DNA of 64,000 bases from JAZKFT01 sp039925965 (lineage in GTDB: Bacteria; Bacteroidota; Bacteroidia; Chitinophagales; Chitinophagaceae), in the NCBI GenBank assembly GCA_039925965.1, contig JBDSXW010000122.1, positions 1-64,000 of the forward strand, read 5' to 3'. Position 1 is the first letter of the stretch; each line of letters opens with the position of its first letter. Both the position numbers and the translations under genes were made by a program. Of the stretch, positions 53,259-62,337 are shown one piece after another. The notes beneath the pieces are model-generated. The model had not been told where the DNA came from and made no database searches. It was given only the letters and a program-made list of their open reading frames with translations.

Positions 53259-54332
53259 TCAATTTTTTCTTTTTTTACACTTCAGTAAAGTCTGGCTGAG
53301 ACCTATATGGTCGGTTTGTTCTACAATTTCAAAACCTGCATCATCAATGCATTGCAGGAAAGTTTCGGCGCTATACATCTGGCTGTTACCATTGGCAAGG
53401 GCTGTAAAATAAACAGAAGTCTGTTGCAAACAGAAGGCCGCAATTTCAAATTTCTGCCGGTCCCAGAAAGGCTCCAGAATAATTACCTGGCCATACTCAT
53501 CCAGGGCTTCATAGCACCTTTTTAAGATAGAAACAATCTCAGCTTCTGAAAAACAATCCAGGAACTGGCTCATCCAGATCACATCAAAACCTTTGGGAAA
53601 TTTCACGGCTTCGTCCAGGATATTTATCGGTAAAAAAGAAATGCTGTCAGTTAAACCCAATTGTTCTACCCTGGTTTTTGCCACGTTTAACTGTCCCGGC
53701 AAATCCATGATGGTAATATGGATATCGGGTGAATAACCAGCCGATGCGATGGCCCATTTACCGGTATTGCCTCCAATATCCAGTAACCTTTTTACGCCCT
53801 CCTGGTATACCCTCTTCATGACCAACGGAAAGGCGTTATCAGAGAAAAAATGATCAAAAGCGAACCAGCTTTTTTGTACATGTTCTGGCAATTGGGATAG
53901 CCCTTCGTAAATTGTTTGCCATTCGCCAAACTCCTTTAGACCAACAGGCTTTCCTGCAGCAATGCTTTCATCCAGGTAAAAAAGGCCTTTATAATTTACA
54001 TCGTGGACAAAATTCATATTGGTGATAGTAAGGGGGTCGTGCAAAATAAAATGGCCTGTTTTGCCCAACGTGTACTTCTTGTCGTTCACCAGTACCAGGC
54101 CAAGACCCAACCCTGACTCCAACAGCACCCTGACACCATACAAGGGCAGTTTTACTTTTTCCGCAATCTCCGTAATGGCCAAGCCCGTTGAACCAGTTTG
54201 TTCAATTACTTCTAATATGCCCGTATCTCTAAGAACCCTCGCCACCTGGAAAATAACTGGTCCAAATGCGATCCATTGGGCCATTTCCTTTGCTTCAAAT
54301 GCAGTTCTTTTGTCCTTCCTGAAAAAATCCAT
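53259..54332 (-). CDS. SAM-dependent methyltransferase, O-methyltransferase type
   Basis: A 357-residue protein. An N-terminal dimerisation/winged-helix region (about 1-110) precedes a Rossmann domain with the SAM-binding glycine motif LLDIGGNTGKWAIA near residue 190 and a later VIILEPFWD segment. The layout is that of plant-type O-methyltransferases, which methylate phenolic hydroxyls or carbons. In this cluster the aryl ring or the resorcinol is a natural target. It starts 31 bp behind the ketosynthase stop and is followed by the halogenase-like gene after 159 bp. Confidence 0.88.
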   Translation of the reverse strand: MDFFRKDKRTAFEAKEMAQWIAFGPVIFQVARVLRDTGILEVIEQTGSTGLAITEIAEKVKLPLYGVRVLLESGLGLGLVLVNDKKYTLGKTGHFILHDPLTITNMNFVHDVNYKGLFYLDESIAAGKPVGLKEFGEWQTIYEGLSQLPEHVQKSWFAFDHFFSDNAFPLVMKRVYQEGVKRLLDIGGNTGKWAIASAGYSPDIHITIMDLPGQLNVAKTRVEQLGLTDSISFLPINILDEAVKFPKGFDVIWMSQFLDCFSEAEIVSILKRCYEALDEYGQVIILEPFWDRQKFEIAAFCLQQTSVYFTALANGNSQMYSAETFLQCIDDAGFEIVEQTDHIGLSQTLLKCKKRKN

Positions 54333-54363
54333 TAAAAAAGTTGAATTAAAAATCCTTAAAAAA

Positions 54364-55500
54364 TTATTGTTTACTTATTGCGATCGCGGCGTTGCAGCCG
54401 CCAAAACCAGAAGCTGTTTTGATGCAGTTGTTTAATAGGAGGTTTTGTAATTTATTACTGAGACTGAGCGGTTTTGATACGCCCATTTCTCTAAAACCTA
54501 AGGTGGGTAAAACGACATTTTGCTTCAACGAATGAATGGAAATAATGGATTCGATGAGGCCGGCCGCGCCCAGGGTATGACCATAATAACCCTTTAAACT
54601 GTTTACCGGAACGGATTGTAACCCAGCCAGCGTAATTGCTTTTGCTTCCATTTCATCGTTGTAAATAGTGGCCGTTCCGTGCGCTGAAATAAACCCCACA
54701 TCGCTTGCCGTCAGGCCCGCATCTTCCATGGTATTTTGAATAGCCTTTCCTAGTTCTTCGCCTGTGCGGGAAGGACCTGAAATATGGTTTGCGTCATTGG
54801 TGACCGAGCCACCCGAAACCTTTACGCCATCCGAATAATTTTTATTGGATGAAAGGATAACCGTACCGGCACCTTCGCCCAGATTGATCCCGTTTCTTGC
54901 GGCATCAAATGGTTTACAACGATCAGTACTAATGGCCTGGAAAGATTGAAAGCCCGAAAGCACAAACTTTGTAATAACGTCAGCACCGGCAACCACCGCA
55001 TGCTCGTACTGGCCGTTTCGTATCATGCGCATGGCTGTAATAATTGCGAGAAGGCCAGAAATACATGCATTGGAAACGACGATGGGTGGGTTGGCAAATT
55101 GAAAAAAATCAGCCACCAGTTTTGCCGAATGTTGTAAAGTCATCCTCTTTTTTAATCCGGGACTCATGGCCGCTGACTCCAGCAGGCTTATATTCCCTTT
55201 GGTAGAAGAAATAATCAGGATTGTTTTTTTATCACCCGGTTCTACACCACTGTTTTTTAAAGCGTCTGCAATAGAAGTGATCAGCAATCGCTCGTACAAA
55301 GTATCATCTTCCGTACCGTGATCATGCAAAAGGTTTTGGGTAGTATCAAACAGTGACGCATAAAATGGCTGCTCAGAAAATACCGCATTTTCATGCATTT
55401 GTATTCCTGAAACCATTTTAGATACCTGTGAAAAATTTTCGGCAGATGTAATACCAAGGGGAGATACAATATTATCTGAAACAATAAAAACGTCTTTCAT
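54364..55500 (-). CDS. Ketosynthase (ApeO/ApeR type), active
   Basis: A 378-residue beta-ketoacyl synthase with Cys146 in VVSNACISGL, His in ISAHGTATIYNDE and His in GYYGHTLGAAGLIESI. The triad is complete, but the surrounding residues differ from the two KAS II paralogues, so this is a separate line. It follows the thioesterase by 10 bp in the same operon. It is probably dedicated to one specific extension or starter-condensation step. Confidence 0.9.
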   Translation of the reverse strand: MKDVFIVSDNIVSPLGITSAENFSQVSKMVSGIQMHENAVFSEQPFYASLFDTTQNLLHDHGTEDDTLYERLLITSIADALKNSGVEPGDKKTILIISSTKGNISLLESAAMSPGLKKRMTLQHSAKLVADFFQFANPPIVVSNACISGLLAIITAMRMIRNGQYEHAVVAGADVITKFVLSGFQSFQAISTDRCKPFDAARNGINLGEGAGTVILSSNKNYSDGVKVSGGSVTNDANHISGPSRTGEELGKAIQNTMEDAGLTASDVGFISAHGTATIYNDEMEAKAITLAGLQSVPVNSLKGYYGHTLGAAGLIESIISIHSLKQNVVLPTLGFREMGVSKPLSLSNKLQNLLLNNCIKTASGFGGCNAAIAISKQ

Positions 55501-55510
55501 TATTTTTTAT

Positions 55511-55939
55511 TTAAAACAGATTGTGTCTCTTTTTCCATGCTTCAAAAAACGGGGGATTAGCTAATTGCAGTAATGATTCTTCCTTATCTAAAAAAACCTG
55601 TACAGATGAGCCCGTGGCTACCAACTCATTGGTAGCAGCATTAAAAAGGCGGTAAGTGAATTTAAGTTTAGCCGCATCGGTGGGGATATATTTTGTTTCT
55701 ACAATTACCCGGTCGCCATAGCGCAACGAACGTTTAAAATCACATTGCACACTCACAATGGGAATTACGAAGCCCTGTTTAAAGACTTCGAGATAACCCA
55801 GGCCATGTGTATTTCCAAACGCTTCCCTGCCATCCTCAAAATACCTGATATAGTGGCCGTGCCAAACAATACCCAAAGGATCGGCCTCATTAAAACGAAC
55901 CCGGACCTCAGTACGGTTAGTCAATTCTGGTTTCATCAT
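55511..55939 (-). CDS. Acyl-CoA/ACP thioesterase, 4-hydroxybenzoyl-CoA type
   Basis: A 142-residue hot-dog thioesterase. The active-site region FNEADPLGIVWHGHYIRYFEDGREAF carries the Asp and the HGHY motif of YbgC/4HBT enzymes. It could release the finished acyl chain from ACP or remove mis-primed chains. It sits one base before the secreted protein gene upstream and 10 bp before the ketosynthase. Confidence 0.92.
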   Translation of the reverse strand: MMKPELTNRTEVRVRFNEADPLGIVWHGHYIRYFEDGREAFGNTHGLGYLEVFKQGFVIPIVSVQCDFKRSLRYGDRVIVETKYIPTDAAKLKFTYRLFNAATNELVATGSSVQVFLDKEESLLQLANPPFFEAWKKRHNLF

Positions 55940-56592
55940 CAGCTACCGTATTTCGATCTCCATTCTTTAAATTTTTTCTTATCGATGGCTTCAATCACCC
56001 TTCTGATAGTTGCTGCCCAATAGTTGCGAAAGCCAATGCCACTGGCATCATTTTTTTCAATGCGTTCTGTCATCAGTACTTTCTTAGTTTTCATATCAAT
56101 CAATGTTACCCAGATAGCCGCATCTGCATCCTTATCTACTTTCCGCATGGCCTCCATTACAAACAATAAACCAACGCCCTGCTTACCTGTTATGTCAAGA
56201 CCCTTTACTACGGCGGCGATATCGCTTTCTTTCAACCGGTTATAATCAGCAGAATTGGTCGAGAGGATTTCATTGATGTTCACCTTTTCGTTGCGGGCAT
56301 TAACGGCAGCAATGTCGGTATTTACTACAGATTTATGAAACGCCCCTTTAATGTCGTATTTCTTGGGCTCGTTTATTACCACATAGTTGATGGCGGTATA
56401 ATGCTTGTCCCGTATAGCATCAGGATCCCCCTGTGTCAACAACTTTGCTTTTGTAAAATCAACTCCGAGGTAGGTAAGCGGCACTTCGCTATCATTAAAA
56501 AATTCTTTCAATGTTTGCGAAAATGAGCTAGTAAAAATGCCGCTGAATAATAAAACAGCAAAGAGCCGGTTTAGCTTCATAACAGGTTTCAT
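55939..56592 (-). CDS. Secreted hypothetical protein of the pigment cluster
   Basis: A 217-residue protein with a signal peptide (cleavage near SSFSQ). The mature part has two conspicuous stretches, PLTYLGVDFTKAKLL and AAIWVTLIDMKTKKVLMTERI, the latter looking like a beta hairpin and edge strand. Its form recalls the secreted protein at 62338. I know of no function. Its stop and the thioesterase start share one base, so they are translated together. Confidence 0.75.
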   Translation of the reverse strand: MKPVMKLNRLFAVLLFSGIFTSSFSQTLKEFFNDSEVPLTYLGVDFTKAKLLTQGDPDAIRDKHYTAINYVVINEPKKYDIKGAFHKSVVNTDIAAVNARNEKVNINEILSTNSADYNRLKESDIAAVVKGLDITGKQGVGLLFVMEAMRKVDKDADAAIWVTLIDMKTKKVLMTERIEKNDASGIGFRNYWAATIRRVIEAIDKKKFKEWRSKYGS

Positions 56593-56604
56593 AACTGTGT
56601 GTAT

Positions 56605-57027
56605 TTATTGGTTTTGAATAAAAATTTTCATGTCGCATCTGGCTAAAATCCGGTCTCCACAACTAACTTTTCCAGAGATCAGTAATACATCAAAAATCTG
56701 GTTTTCTATTGTAATTTCGGTTATTATTTCGTCGTAGATTTTGGGGAAACCGGTTATCGTCAGGTTTCTAATGGCGCCGATATAACCCACCCTTACCGGT
56801 TGATTCTCCGTTTGCGCATTATACCCTGCCCGGGCGGCAGACGTTTGTGCAATATTTTCGACCAGGCCTGGCTCTTTCAAATAACCTCCCTCAATAAAAA
56901 TATTATCCGCCTTTACCATAAATTTTGAACGGGTACAGGTTTCATCGGAGTGTATAATCTCGTCCACCATTACAAATGGCGGTCTTTGCGGTATAAACGA
57001 CAGGATATTTTGATTGGATGTTATCAT
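56605..57027 (-). CDS. Hot-dog dehydratase-like partner (ApeP type), catalytic His replaced
   Basis: A 140-residue hot-dog protein of the FabZ/ApeP group, beginning with the hallmark LSFIPQRPPFVMVDEI. In FabZ the active site needs a His near G-H-F-P and an acid further along. Here the corresponding stretch is EGGYLKEPGLVENIAQT: the His is gone while Glu in LVENIAQ remains. The protein at 46305 has the inverse pattern. In E. coli aryl polyene synthesis ApeI and ApeP act as a mixed pair, so a heterodimer is likely here. Confidence 0.82.
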   Translation of the reverse strand: MITSNQNILSFIPQRPPFVMVDEIIHSDETCTRSKFMVKADNIFIEGGYLKEPGLVENIAQTSAARAGYNAQTENQPVRVGYIGAIRNLTITGFPKIYDEIITEITIENQIFDVLLISGKVSCGDRILARCDMKIFIQNQ

Positions 57028-57028
57028 A

Positions 57029-57907
57029 TCATTGCCAGAAATTGAAATAGTTAAACCACTGCTCCGGGTATTTTTTTAATTTGATCTCCATTTCATTTGC
57101 AAACTCGCTGAGCATCTCCTGCATTACGGCTGGCTTATCCAGATGGTCGTAGTTCCTTATTGTGCTGGCAAAAAAATGATAGTGCAGCCGACTTTCCTTC
57201 ACTGCAAAAACATAAGTAACCGGCACTTTAAAAGTAGCTGCCAGTATAAATGGCCCCATCGGGAACCTCGCCGTTTCACCCAGGAAATCAGTTGAAAGGG
57301 TTTTGTTACCTTCTAAAAAACGATCGGCGTGCATACAAACCAGCTCATTGTTCTTAAAGGCATCGCTAATCTCGTAAATATGCGACAAATCGTTTTTAAT
57401 AAAGATAATGTTGATACTTTTTTTGCCTGTAATAGTATCGAGATAGGCTTTTATCTGCTCCTGTTCCCCATCAAACATTACGATGTGGATAATAGTGTCC
57501 AGGCGTTTTAAGAGATGCCCGGCTATATCCCAGTTGCCAATATGGGCACTCAGCAAGATGCCGCCTTTTTGTAAGGCAGTAATCGTCCGAAGGTTTTCTT
57601 CTCCGTCAAAGTTGTAGGTGAACTTATTTTTGATACCACTCATCACCACTACTTTGTCAATAATACTTTGGCCTAGCAGGAAATAATTCCGGTAAAGTTT
57701 CAGGATAGATGCCATACGGCTATACCCCAACCGGTGGTGATATACAGAATAAATTTGCCGGGAAGCTTTAAAAGAAAACAAAAAAAAATACAGGACCACA
57801 AATCTTAGGATAAAGTAAGCCGGTACTACCCCAAAGTGCTGTAGTATCCAAACAAAAAACTGGTACCCCGCTTTATTTCCTTTAGATTTTCCTTGCCATA
57901 AAGACAT
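57029..57907 (-). CDS. Lipid A biosynthesis-type acyltransferase
   Basis: A 292-residue membrane-bound acyltransferase of the LpxL/LpxM family. An N-terminal helix is followed by the HX4D motif in LLSAHIGNWDIAGH around residue 119; the downstream HADRFLEGN is the second family block. The family moves acyl groups from ACP to glycolipids. Here it may add an acyl chain to, or attach the polyene to, a lipid acceptor at the inner membrane. It shares one base with the ACP gene before it. Confidence 0.87.
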   Translation of the reverse strand: MSLWQGKSKGNKAGYQFFVWILQHFGVVPAYFILRFVVLYFFLFSFKASRQIYSVYHHRLGYSRMASILKLYRNYFLLGQSIIDKVVVMSGIKNKFTYNFDGEENLRTITALQKGGILLSAHIGNWDIAGHLLKRLDTIIHIVMFDGEQEQIKAYLDTITGKKSINIIFIKNDLSHIYEISDAFKNNELVCMHADRFLEGNKTLSTDFLGETARFPMGPFILAATFKVPVTYVFAVKESRLHYHFFASTIRNYDHLDKPAVMQEMLSEFANEMEIKLKKYPEQWFNYFNFWQ

Positions 57908-58164
57908 TATGCCAGTTCTTTTGAATTGACCCTTGATATTACGTAGTCACAAAAATCCCGGAAAGTGGTGATACTAGTAAAATCTTCAGGTTTCACTTTA
58001 AAAGCAAAGTTTTTTTCTATTACTACAACAAGGTCAATATAATCGAGACTGTCTAAGCCGAGTGTTTCTTTTAAATTGGCATCGGGCACAATTTTTTCTG
58101 GTTCTACTTCAAACTCCTCAATGAGAAATGAGTGTATCCGTGCTATAATATCTTTGTTTTCCAT
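57907..58164 (-). CDS. Acyl carrier protein 3
   Basis: An 85-residue ACP starting MENKDIIARI, with the attachment serine Ser39 in ETLGLDSLDYIDL. The D-S-L-D variation and the C-terminus set it apart from ACP 1 and 2 (both D-S-I-D). An in-frame upstream start adds 21 residues that do not fit an ACP. It lies between the KAS at 58178 and the acyltransferase, so it may serve the chain that is loaded onto the lipid acceptor. Confidence 0.92.
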   Translation of the reverse strand: MENKDIIARIHSFLIEEFEVEPEKIVPDANLKETLGLDSLDYIDLVVVIEKNFAFKVKPEDFTSITTFRDFCDYVISRVNSKELA

Positions 58165-58177
58165 AAACGTATGCCTG

Positions 58178-59398
58178 TTATTGCATTTTTCTAATAATGA
58201 GCGAAGAGTTGGTTCCTCCAAATCCAAAAGAGTTCGACAAAAATACGGTTATATCTTTTTCCATGGCAGTTTTGACGATGTTCAATTTTGCTGAATCCTC
58301 ATCGGGGTTGTCAAAGTTAATATTTGGTGCCAGGAAAGAATGCTGCATCATCAGCATCGAATAAACGATTTCGCTGGCGCCAGCCATCCAGCACTCGTGG
58401 CCGGTCATAGATTTCGTGGAACTTACAAACGGACTTTTCGGCCCAAAGACTTCGTGAATAGCCTTTGCTTCGCTGGCATCTCCGGCAGGGGTGGAAGTAG
58501 CATGCGCATTAATGTAATCGATGTCGGCAGGCTGTAACCCGGCAGCCTTCAAGGCCATGATCAACGATCTTGCCGGTCCATCTACAGTTGGGTTAGAAAT
58601 ATGAGCGCCGTTGGAAGAAAAGCCATAGGCCACCACTTCGCCTAAGATCGTTGCGCCACGTTTTTGCGCAGATTCGAGGCTTTCGAGGATCACCGTGGCA
58701 GCTCCCCCGCTAGGTACCAGGCCATCACGGTCCCTATCAAAAGGCCGGGAAGCCTTTTGGGGTGTGGATTCGTGTATTGAAAATGCTGACAAGGCATCAA
58801 AAGTGCCCATTGACAAATGATTGATCTCCTGTGCACCTCCACAAATAATGCAATCCTGAAGACCCGTTTTAATAAAATGATACCCAAGTCCTATGGAATG
58901 CGACCCGCTGGCACAGGCTGCGCTGATGGTAAAATTAATACCCCTTAACTTGAAAATAGTGGCCAGGTTCATTGTTACGGTGGAGTTCATCGTCTGAAAA
59001 ACCGCTCCTGAGCCCACCATCATGGTATCTTTCTTTTCCCGGATAATATCGTTTGCTTCAATGGTGGATTTTCCGCAGCTGTCATTGCCATACAATATTC
59101 CTATTTCATTGGCGGCAATATAGTCAGGGTCAATCCCGGCATTTTGCAAGGCCTCGTTGGTAGCCATATAAGCATATTCTCCCTGTTCGGGGAGCATAAT
59201 CCTGGCCCGCCTATCCAATAGTTTTTTTAAATCCGGTCGTTCTACGAAGCCCGTTAAACCAGACCTGTAGCCATATTCCTTCCGCACCGGATCCAGGATA
59301 ATACCCGACTTGCCCTTATACAAAGAGTCGCGCACCTCATCCAGGCTTTTACCGATGCAGGAATAGATGCCCATGCCTGTTATAACAACTCTGTTCAT
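58178..59398 (-). CDS. Ketosynthase (ApeR/FabF type), active
   Basis: A 406-residue ketosynthase with Cys162 in ISAACASGSHSIGLG, His in INAHATSTPAGD and His in TGHECWMAGASEIVYS. The HATSTPAGD form is that of FabB/FabF-type enzymes of aryl polyene clusters. It probably performs repeated elongation of the polyene. It follows fabG after 103 bp and leads into ACP 3. Confidence 0.92.
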   Translation of the reverse strand: MNRVVITGMGIYSCIGKSLDEVRDSLYKGKSGIILDPVRKEYGYRSGLTGFVERPDLKKLLDRRARIMLPEQGEYAYMATNEALQNAGIDPDYIAANEIGILYGNDSCGKSTIEANDIIREKKDTMMVGSGAVFQTMNSTVTMNLATIFKLRGINFTISAACASGSHSIGLGYHFIKTGLQDCIICGGAQEINHLSMGTFDALSAFSIHESTPQKASRPFDRDRDGLVPSGGAATVILESLESAQKRGATILGEVVAYGFSSNGAHISNPTVDGPARSLIMALKAAGLQPADIDYINAHATSTPAGDASEAKAIHEVFGPKSPFVSSTKSMTGHECWMAGASEIVYSMLMMQHSFLAPNINFDNPDEDSAKLNIVKTAMEKDITVFLSNSFGFGGTNSSLIIRKMQ

Positions 59399-59407
59399 AA
59401 TTTTAAA

Positions 59408-59486
59408 TCATTGGTCATTGGGTCATTGGTCATTGGTCATTGGGTGTTGGTGGCACTACAATTAAAATGGTAATGACCAATTACTA
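59408..59486. repeat. Five TCATTGG microrepeats plus inverted copy
   Basis: Five 7-8 bp units TCATTGG(G) lie in a row at 59408-59444, and the inverted version AATGACCAAT follows at about 59472. The pattern parallels the inverted repeat at 30547-30739. It fills the only larger gap inside this part of the operon, between fabG and the ketosynthase. Confidence 0.75.
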
Positions 59487-59501
59487 CCGACCAGTTAACT
59501 A

Positions 59502-60230
59502 TCAAGAATATAGCCCACCATTAACCGAAATCACTTCTGCTGTAATGTAGGCGGCCTCCTTTGAGGCCAGGAAACCTACCGCGTGGGCCACTTCTTCGGG
59601 CAAACCAAAACGCTTTAAAGGGATCAATGCTCTTAATTCGTTTTCATTCAGGTCACCCGTCATATCGGTCTTTATGAACCCGGGTGCGACGGCATTAACT
59701 GTTATGCCTTTTCTGCCAATTTCCTGCGCCAGCGCCTTGGTGGCACCTATAACGCCGGCTTTTGCCGCCGAATAATTGGTTTGGCCGGGTAATCCTTTTA
59801 ATCCGGAAAGTGAAACAATATTGATGATGCGACCATATTTCTTCATCAGCATACTGGTTACCACCAATCTTGTTACAAAGAAAAAACCTCCGAGGCTGGT
59901 GTTGATCACGCTGTCCCATTGCTCATCTTTCATCCACATCATTAGGGCGTCTTCACGTATGCCGGCGTTGTTCACCAAAACCTCTATTACTTTATCGGGG
60001 TTGCCTTCCATCCAGGCACCTAAAACAGCCAGCACCTGTACCCTGTCAGAAACATCAAACCGGATGATTTCTCCGTCAACACCTTTTTCCTTTACCAGAG
60101 CAAGTGTTTGATTAGCTTCGGGTTCGTTCGATTTATAGTTGATAAGTATATTGTAGCCCATATCTGCCAGCTCAAGGCAAACTGCCCTTCCTATACCCCT
60201 GGATCCGCCTGTAACTAATGCAAATTTCAT
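59502..60230 (-). CDS. fabG: 3-oxoacyl-ACP reductase, SDR family
   Basis: A 242-residue short-chain dehydrogenase. The NAD(P) motif is TGGSRGIGRAV at the N-terminus; NNAG is present, and the catalytic Ser-Tyr-Lys are in SLSGLKG and QTNYSAAKAG. It reduces the 3-keto group in each polyene extension cycle. The gene name reflects family resemblance; in this cluster it would be a pathway-specific copy (ApeQ-like). It is the second gene of the operon, after TAL. Confidence 0.92.
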   Translation of the reverse strand: MKFALVTGGSRGIGRAVCLELADMGYNILINYKSNEPEANQTLALVKEKGVDGEIIRFDVSDRVQVLAVLGAWMEGNPDKVIEVLVNNAGIREDALMMWMKDEQWDSVINTSLGGFFFVTRLVVTSMLMKKYGRIINIVSLSGLKGLPGQTNYSAAKAGVIGATKALAQEIGRKGITVNAVAPGFIKTDMTGDLNENELRALIPLKRFGLPEEVAHAVGFLASKEAAYITAEVISVNGGLYS

Positions 60231-60355
60231 TATTGGTGCCTCTTTGCTGCCGGATTGGGTCCTGTGCCCATCCGCATTATTCTATAATTGATGATATGTA
60301 TACCGGCCCTTCAACCTGCCGTTTTAATTTTCCCAGTTCATTGGTGCTTACCGAA

Positions 60356-61933
60356 TCAGGAAGTAAATGATGCAGGAATGGTTCCTAATTTAAAAGAAAT
60401 TACCGGGTCCGACTTTTCGAAATATTTTTTAATCCTTTCAAGGTCTTTATACTTTGGCTGATCTTCAATGAATTTAGGAAATATTTTCCTGATTTCAGTA
60501 TAGACATTTAATGTTTCGGACGACAACCTGGGCACGCATTCCAGGTAGTCTATTGCCTGTAAAACGGTCATCATTTGTATGGTCAGCACTTCAAAAGAAT
60601 TATCAATCACCTTTTTTGTCATCAAAGCGGCATTACAGCCCATGCTAACAATATCCTGGTTATCGTTGTTATTGGGAATGCTATGCACATACATAGGAAA
60701 GGATAAGGTCTGATTTTCCGCCACTGTAGAGGTAGCTGTAAACTGCATACCCTGCATACCGAAGTTAAAACCCAGTACGCCCAGGTTTACAAACGGCGGG
60801 AATTTCTGGTTCAGTTTTTCGTTGAGCAGGTAATTTAGTTGCCTTTCAGAAAGCATAGAAAGTTTGGTGATGGCAATTTTCAGTTTGTCCATTTCCAGCG
60901 ACACATAATCGCCGTGAAAATTTCCACCGTGAAAAATGTTTTGGTTCACATGATCAATCACCGGGTTATCATTTACCGAATTCAGCTCGTCCACCACCAC
61001 CTTTTCAGCCTGGCAAATGGTATCGTAAATAGGGCCCAATACCTGGGTCACACAACGCAGTGAGTAGTATTCCTGCACCTTATCTTCAAAAACTTCCTGG
61101 TTAAGATTGTCGGGGTTATACAAATGTTCGGAACGGCTGCGGATCATTTTACTATCTTTCAAAATATCCCGGAGCTGTGCGGCAATTTTATTTTGTCCTT
61201 TGTGGTGCTTTACGATATTGAGTTCATACGAGTAATGGTCATCAAACGCTTCGACCACTTCGTTGATCATTGCTGAAAGCACTACGGACCACTCCAGTAA
61301 TTTTTGTGCCTGGATGATGTTGACCATCCCTATACCCGTCATGGCAGACGTGCCGTTCAGAATGGCAAGCCCTTCCCGTATATGGATAGCAAGTGGCTTT
61401 ACGCCCAGTTTATTATAGATATCCATAGTAGGATGGATGGCTCCTTCATAGATCACTTCTCCCTCGCCGATCAACACAAGGCCCAGATGCGCCAGTTGCA
61501 CAAGGTCGCCGCTGGCGCCTACGCCACCATGCTCAAAAATGCAGGGATAAATGTCTTTATTGATCAAGGTGGCTAGTAGGTTCACCACTTCGGTGTTTAC
61601 GCCCGAAAACGCCTGCATCAGGCTGTTTAGCCGTGCCAGCATCACCGCTTTCACAAGGATTGGCGTCATGAGTGTGCCGCCGCCGGAACTATGGCTCCGG
61701 ATAAGATTGTATTGTAATTGCAGCAGGTTCTCTTCGCTAACTTTGTATTGTGCCATTGGGCCGAAACCCGTATTGATACCGTAAATAAGCTTGTTAGATG
61801 AAAAACTCTTCAGGAATTCAAAATTTACAGCCACTTTTTCAACGGCCACTGTATCCAAGACCACCTCTTTATCTTTAAATAGAATATCTGAAAAATCATT
61901 TAAAGAAAGCATTCTTTCTCCAACATGTATCAT
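60356..61933 (-). CDS. Tyrosine ammonia-lyase of the flexirubin pathway
   Basis: A 525-residue aromatic ammonia-lyase. The autocatalytic MIO triad Ala140-Ser141-Gly142 lies in GGVGASGDLVQL; Tyr51 is in LIYGINTGFGPMAQY. The segment around YNLIRSHSSGGG (substrate selectivity loop) and the whole chain match the biochemically known Flavobacterium johnsoniae tyrosine ammonia-lyase from memory better than histidase. It releases ammonia from L-tyrosine to give 4-coumarate, the aryl starter. It is the first gene of the long minus-strand operon; ATG at 61912 would be an alternative start. Confidence 0.88.
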   Translation of the reverse strand: MIHVGERMLSLNDFSDILFKDKEVVLDTVAVEKVAVNFEFLKSFSSNKLIYGINTGFGPMAQYKVSEENLLQLQYNLIRSHSSGGGTLMTPILVKAVMLARLNSLMQAFSGVNTEVVNLLATLINKDIYPCIFEHGGVGASGDLVQLAHLGLVLIGEGEVIYEGAIHPTMDIYNKLGVKPLAIHIREGLAILNGTSAMTGIGMVNIIQAQKLLEWSVVLSAMINEVVEAFDDHYSYELNIVKHHKGQNKIAAQLRDILKDSKMIRSRSEHLYNPDNLNQEVFEDKVQEYYSLRCVTQVLGPIYDTICQAEKVVVDELNSVNDNPVIDHVNQNIFHGGNFHGDYVSLEMDKLKIAITKLSMLSERQLNYLLNEKLNQKFPPFVNLGVLGFNFGMQGMQFTATSTVAENQTLSFPMYVHSIPNNNDNQDIVSMGCNAALMTKKVIDNSFEVLTIQMMTVLQAIDYLECVPRLSSETLNVYTEIRKIFPKFIEDQPKYKDLERIKKYFEKSDPVISFKLGTIPASFTS

Positions 61934-62337
61934 GGGCCCGATTAATTTACTGGTTCAAACAAATAATTGGTAAAGGGTAAAAATAGAAGAAAGTCGCAAA
62001 TTTATGGGTTTTGAATAACCCATGTCATGATATGTTCGCATACGATCCCGTAAGCACATCAAAATCAGGACCTTTGATTATTCAACTATGCTGTTTACCC
62101 TGAACTAGAAAAATAAAATTGCTTGCTAATTTTATTGCCGGATAGAGATTCTACCCTAATATTGGCCCGTGTATTTTTTGGCAAATTCAAACGGATCTGG
62201 TGCTGTAATTTCTAAACCCAGTAATTTCCTTGTTTAACAGCTAGTACGATTGACCATTATTAAATAAGCGGAAAGTACGTTTTTTGATTGCGGGCTTTTC
62301 ATTATTGTCATCTTAACTTTAACTATTAATAAAAACC
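61934..62337. other. Divergent regulatory spacer
   Basis: 404 bp between the TAL operon (minus) and the secreted protein gene (plus). It must hold the promoter of a ~17.5-kb operon. TAACTTTA at 62314-62321 resembles a -7 box for the plus gene (7 of 8 positions), but no well-spaced TTG was found. No riboswitch, operator palindrome or gene was recognised. Confidence 0.4.
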
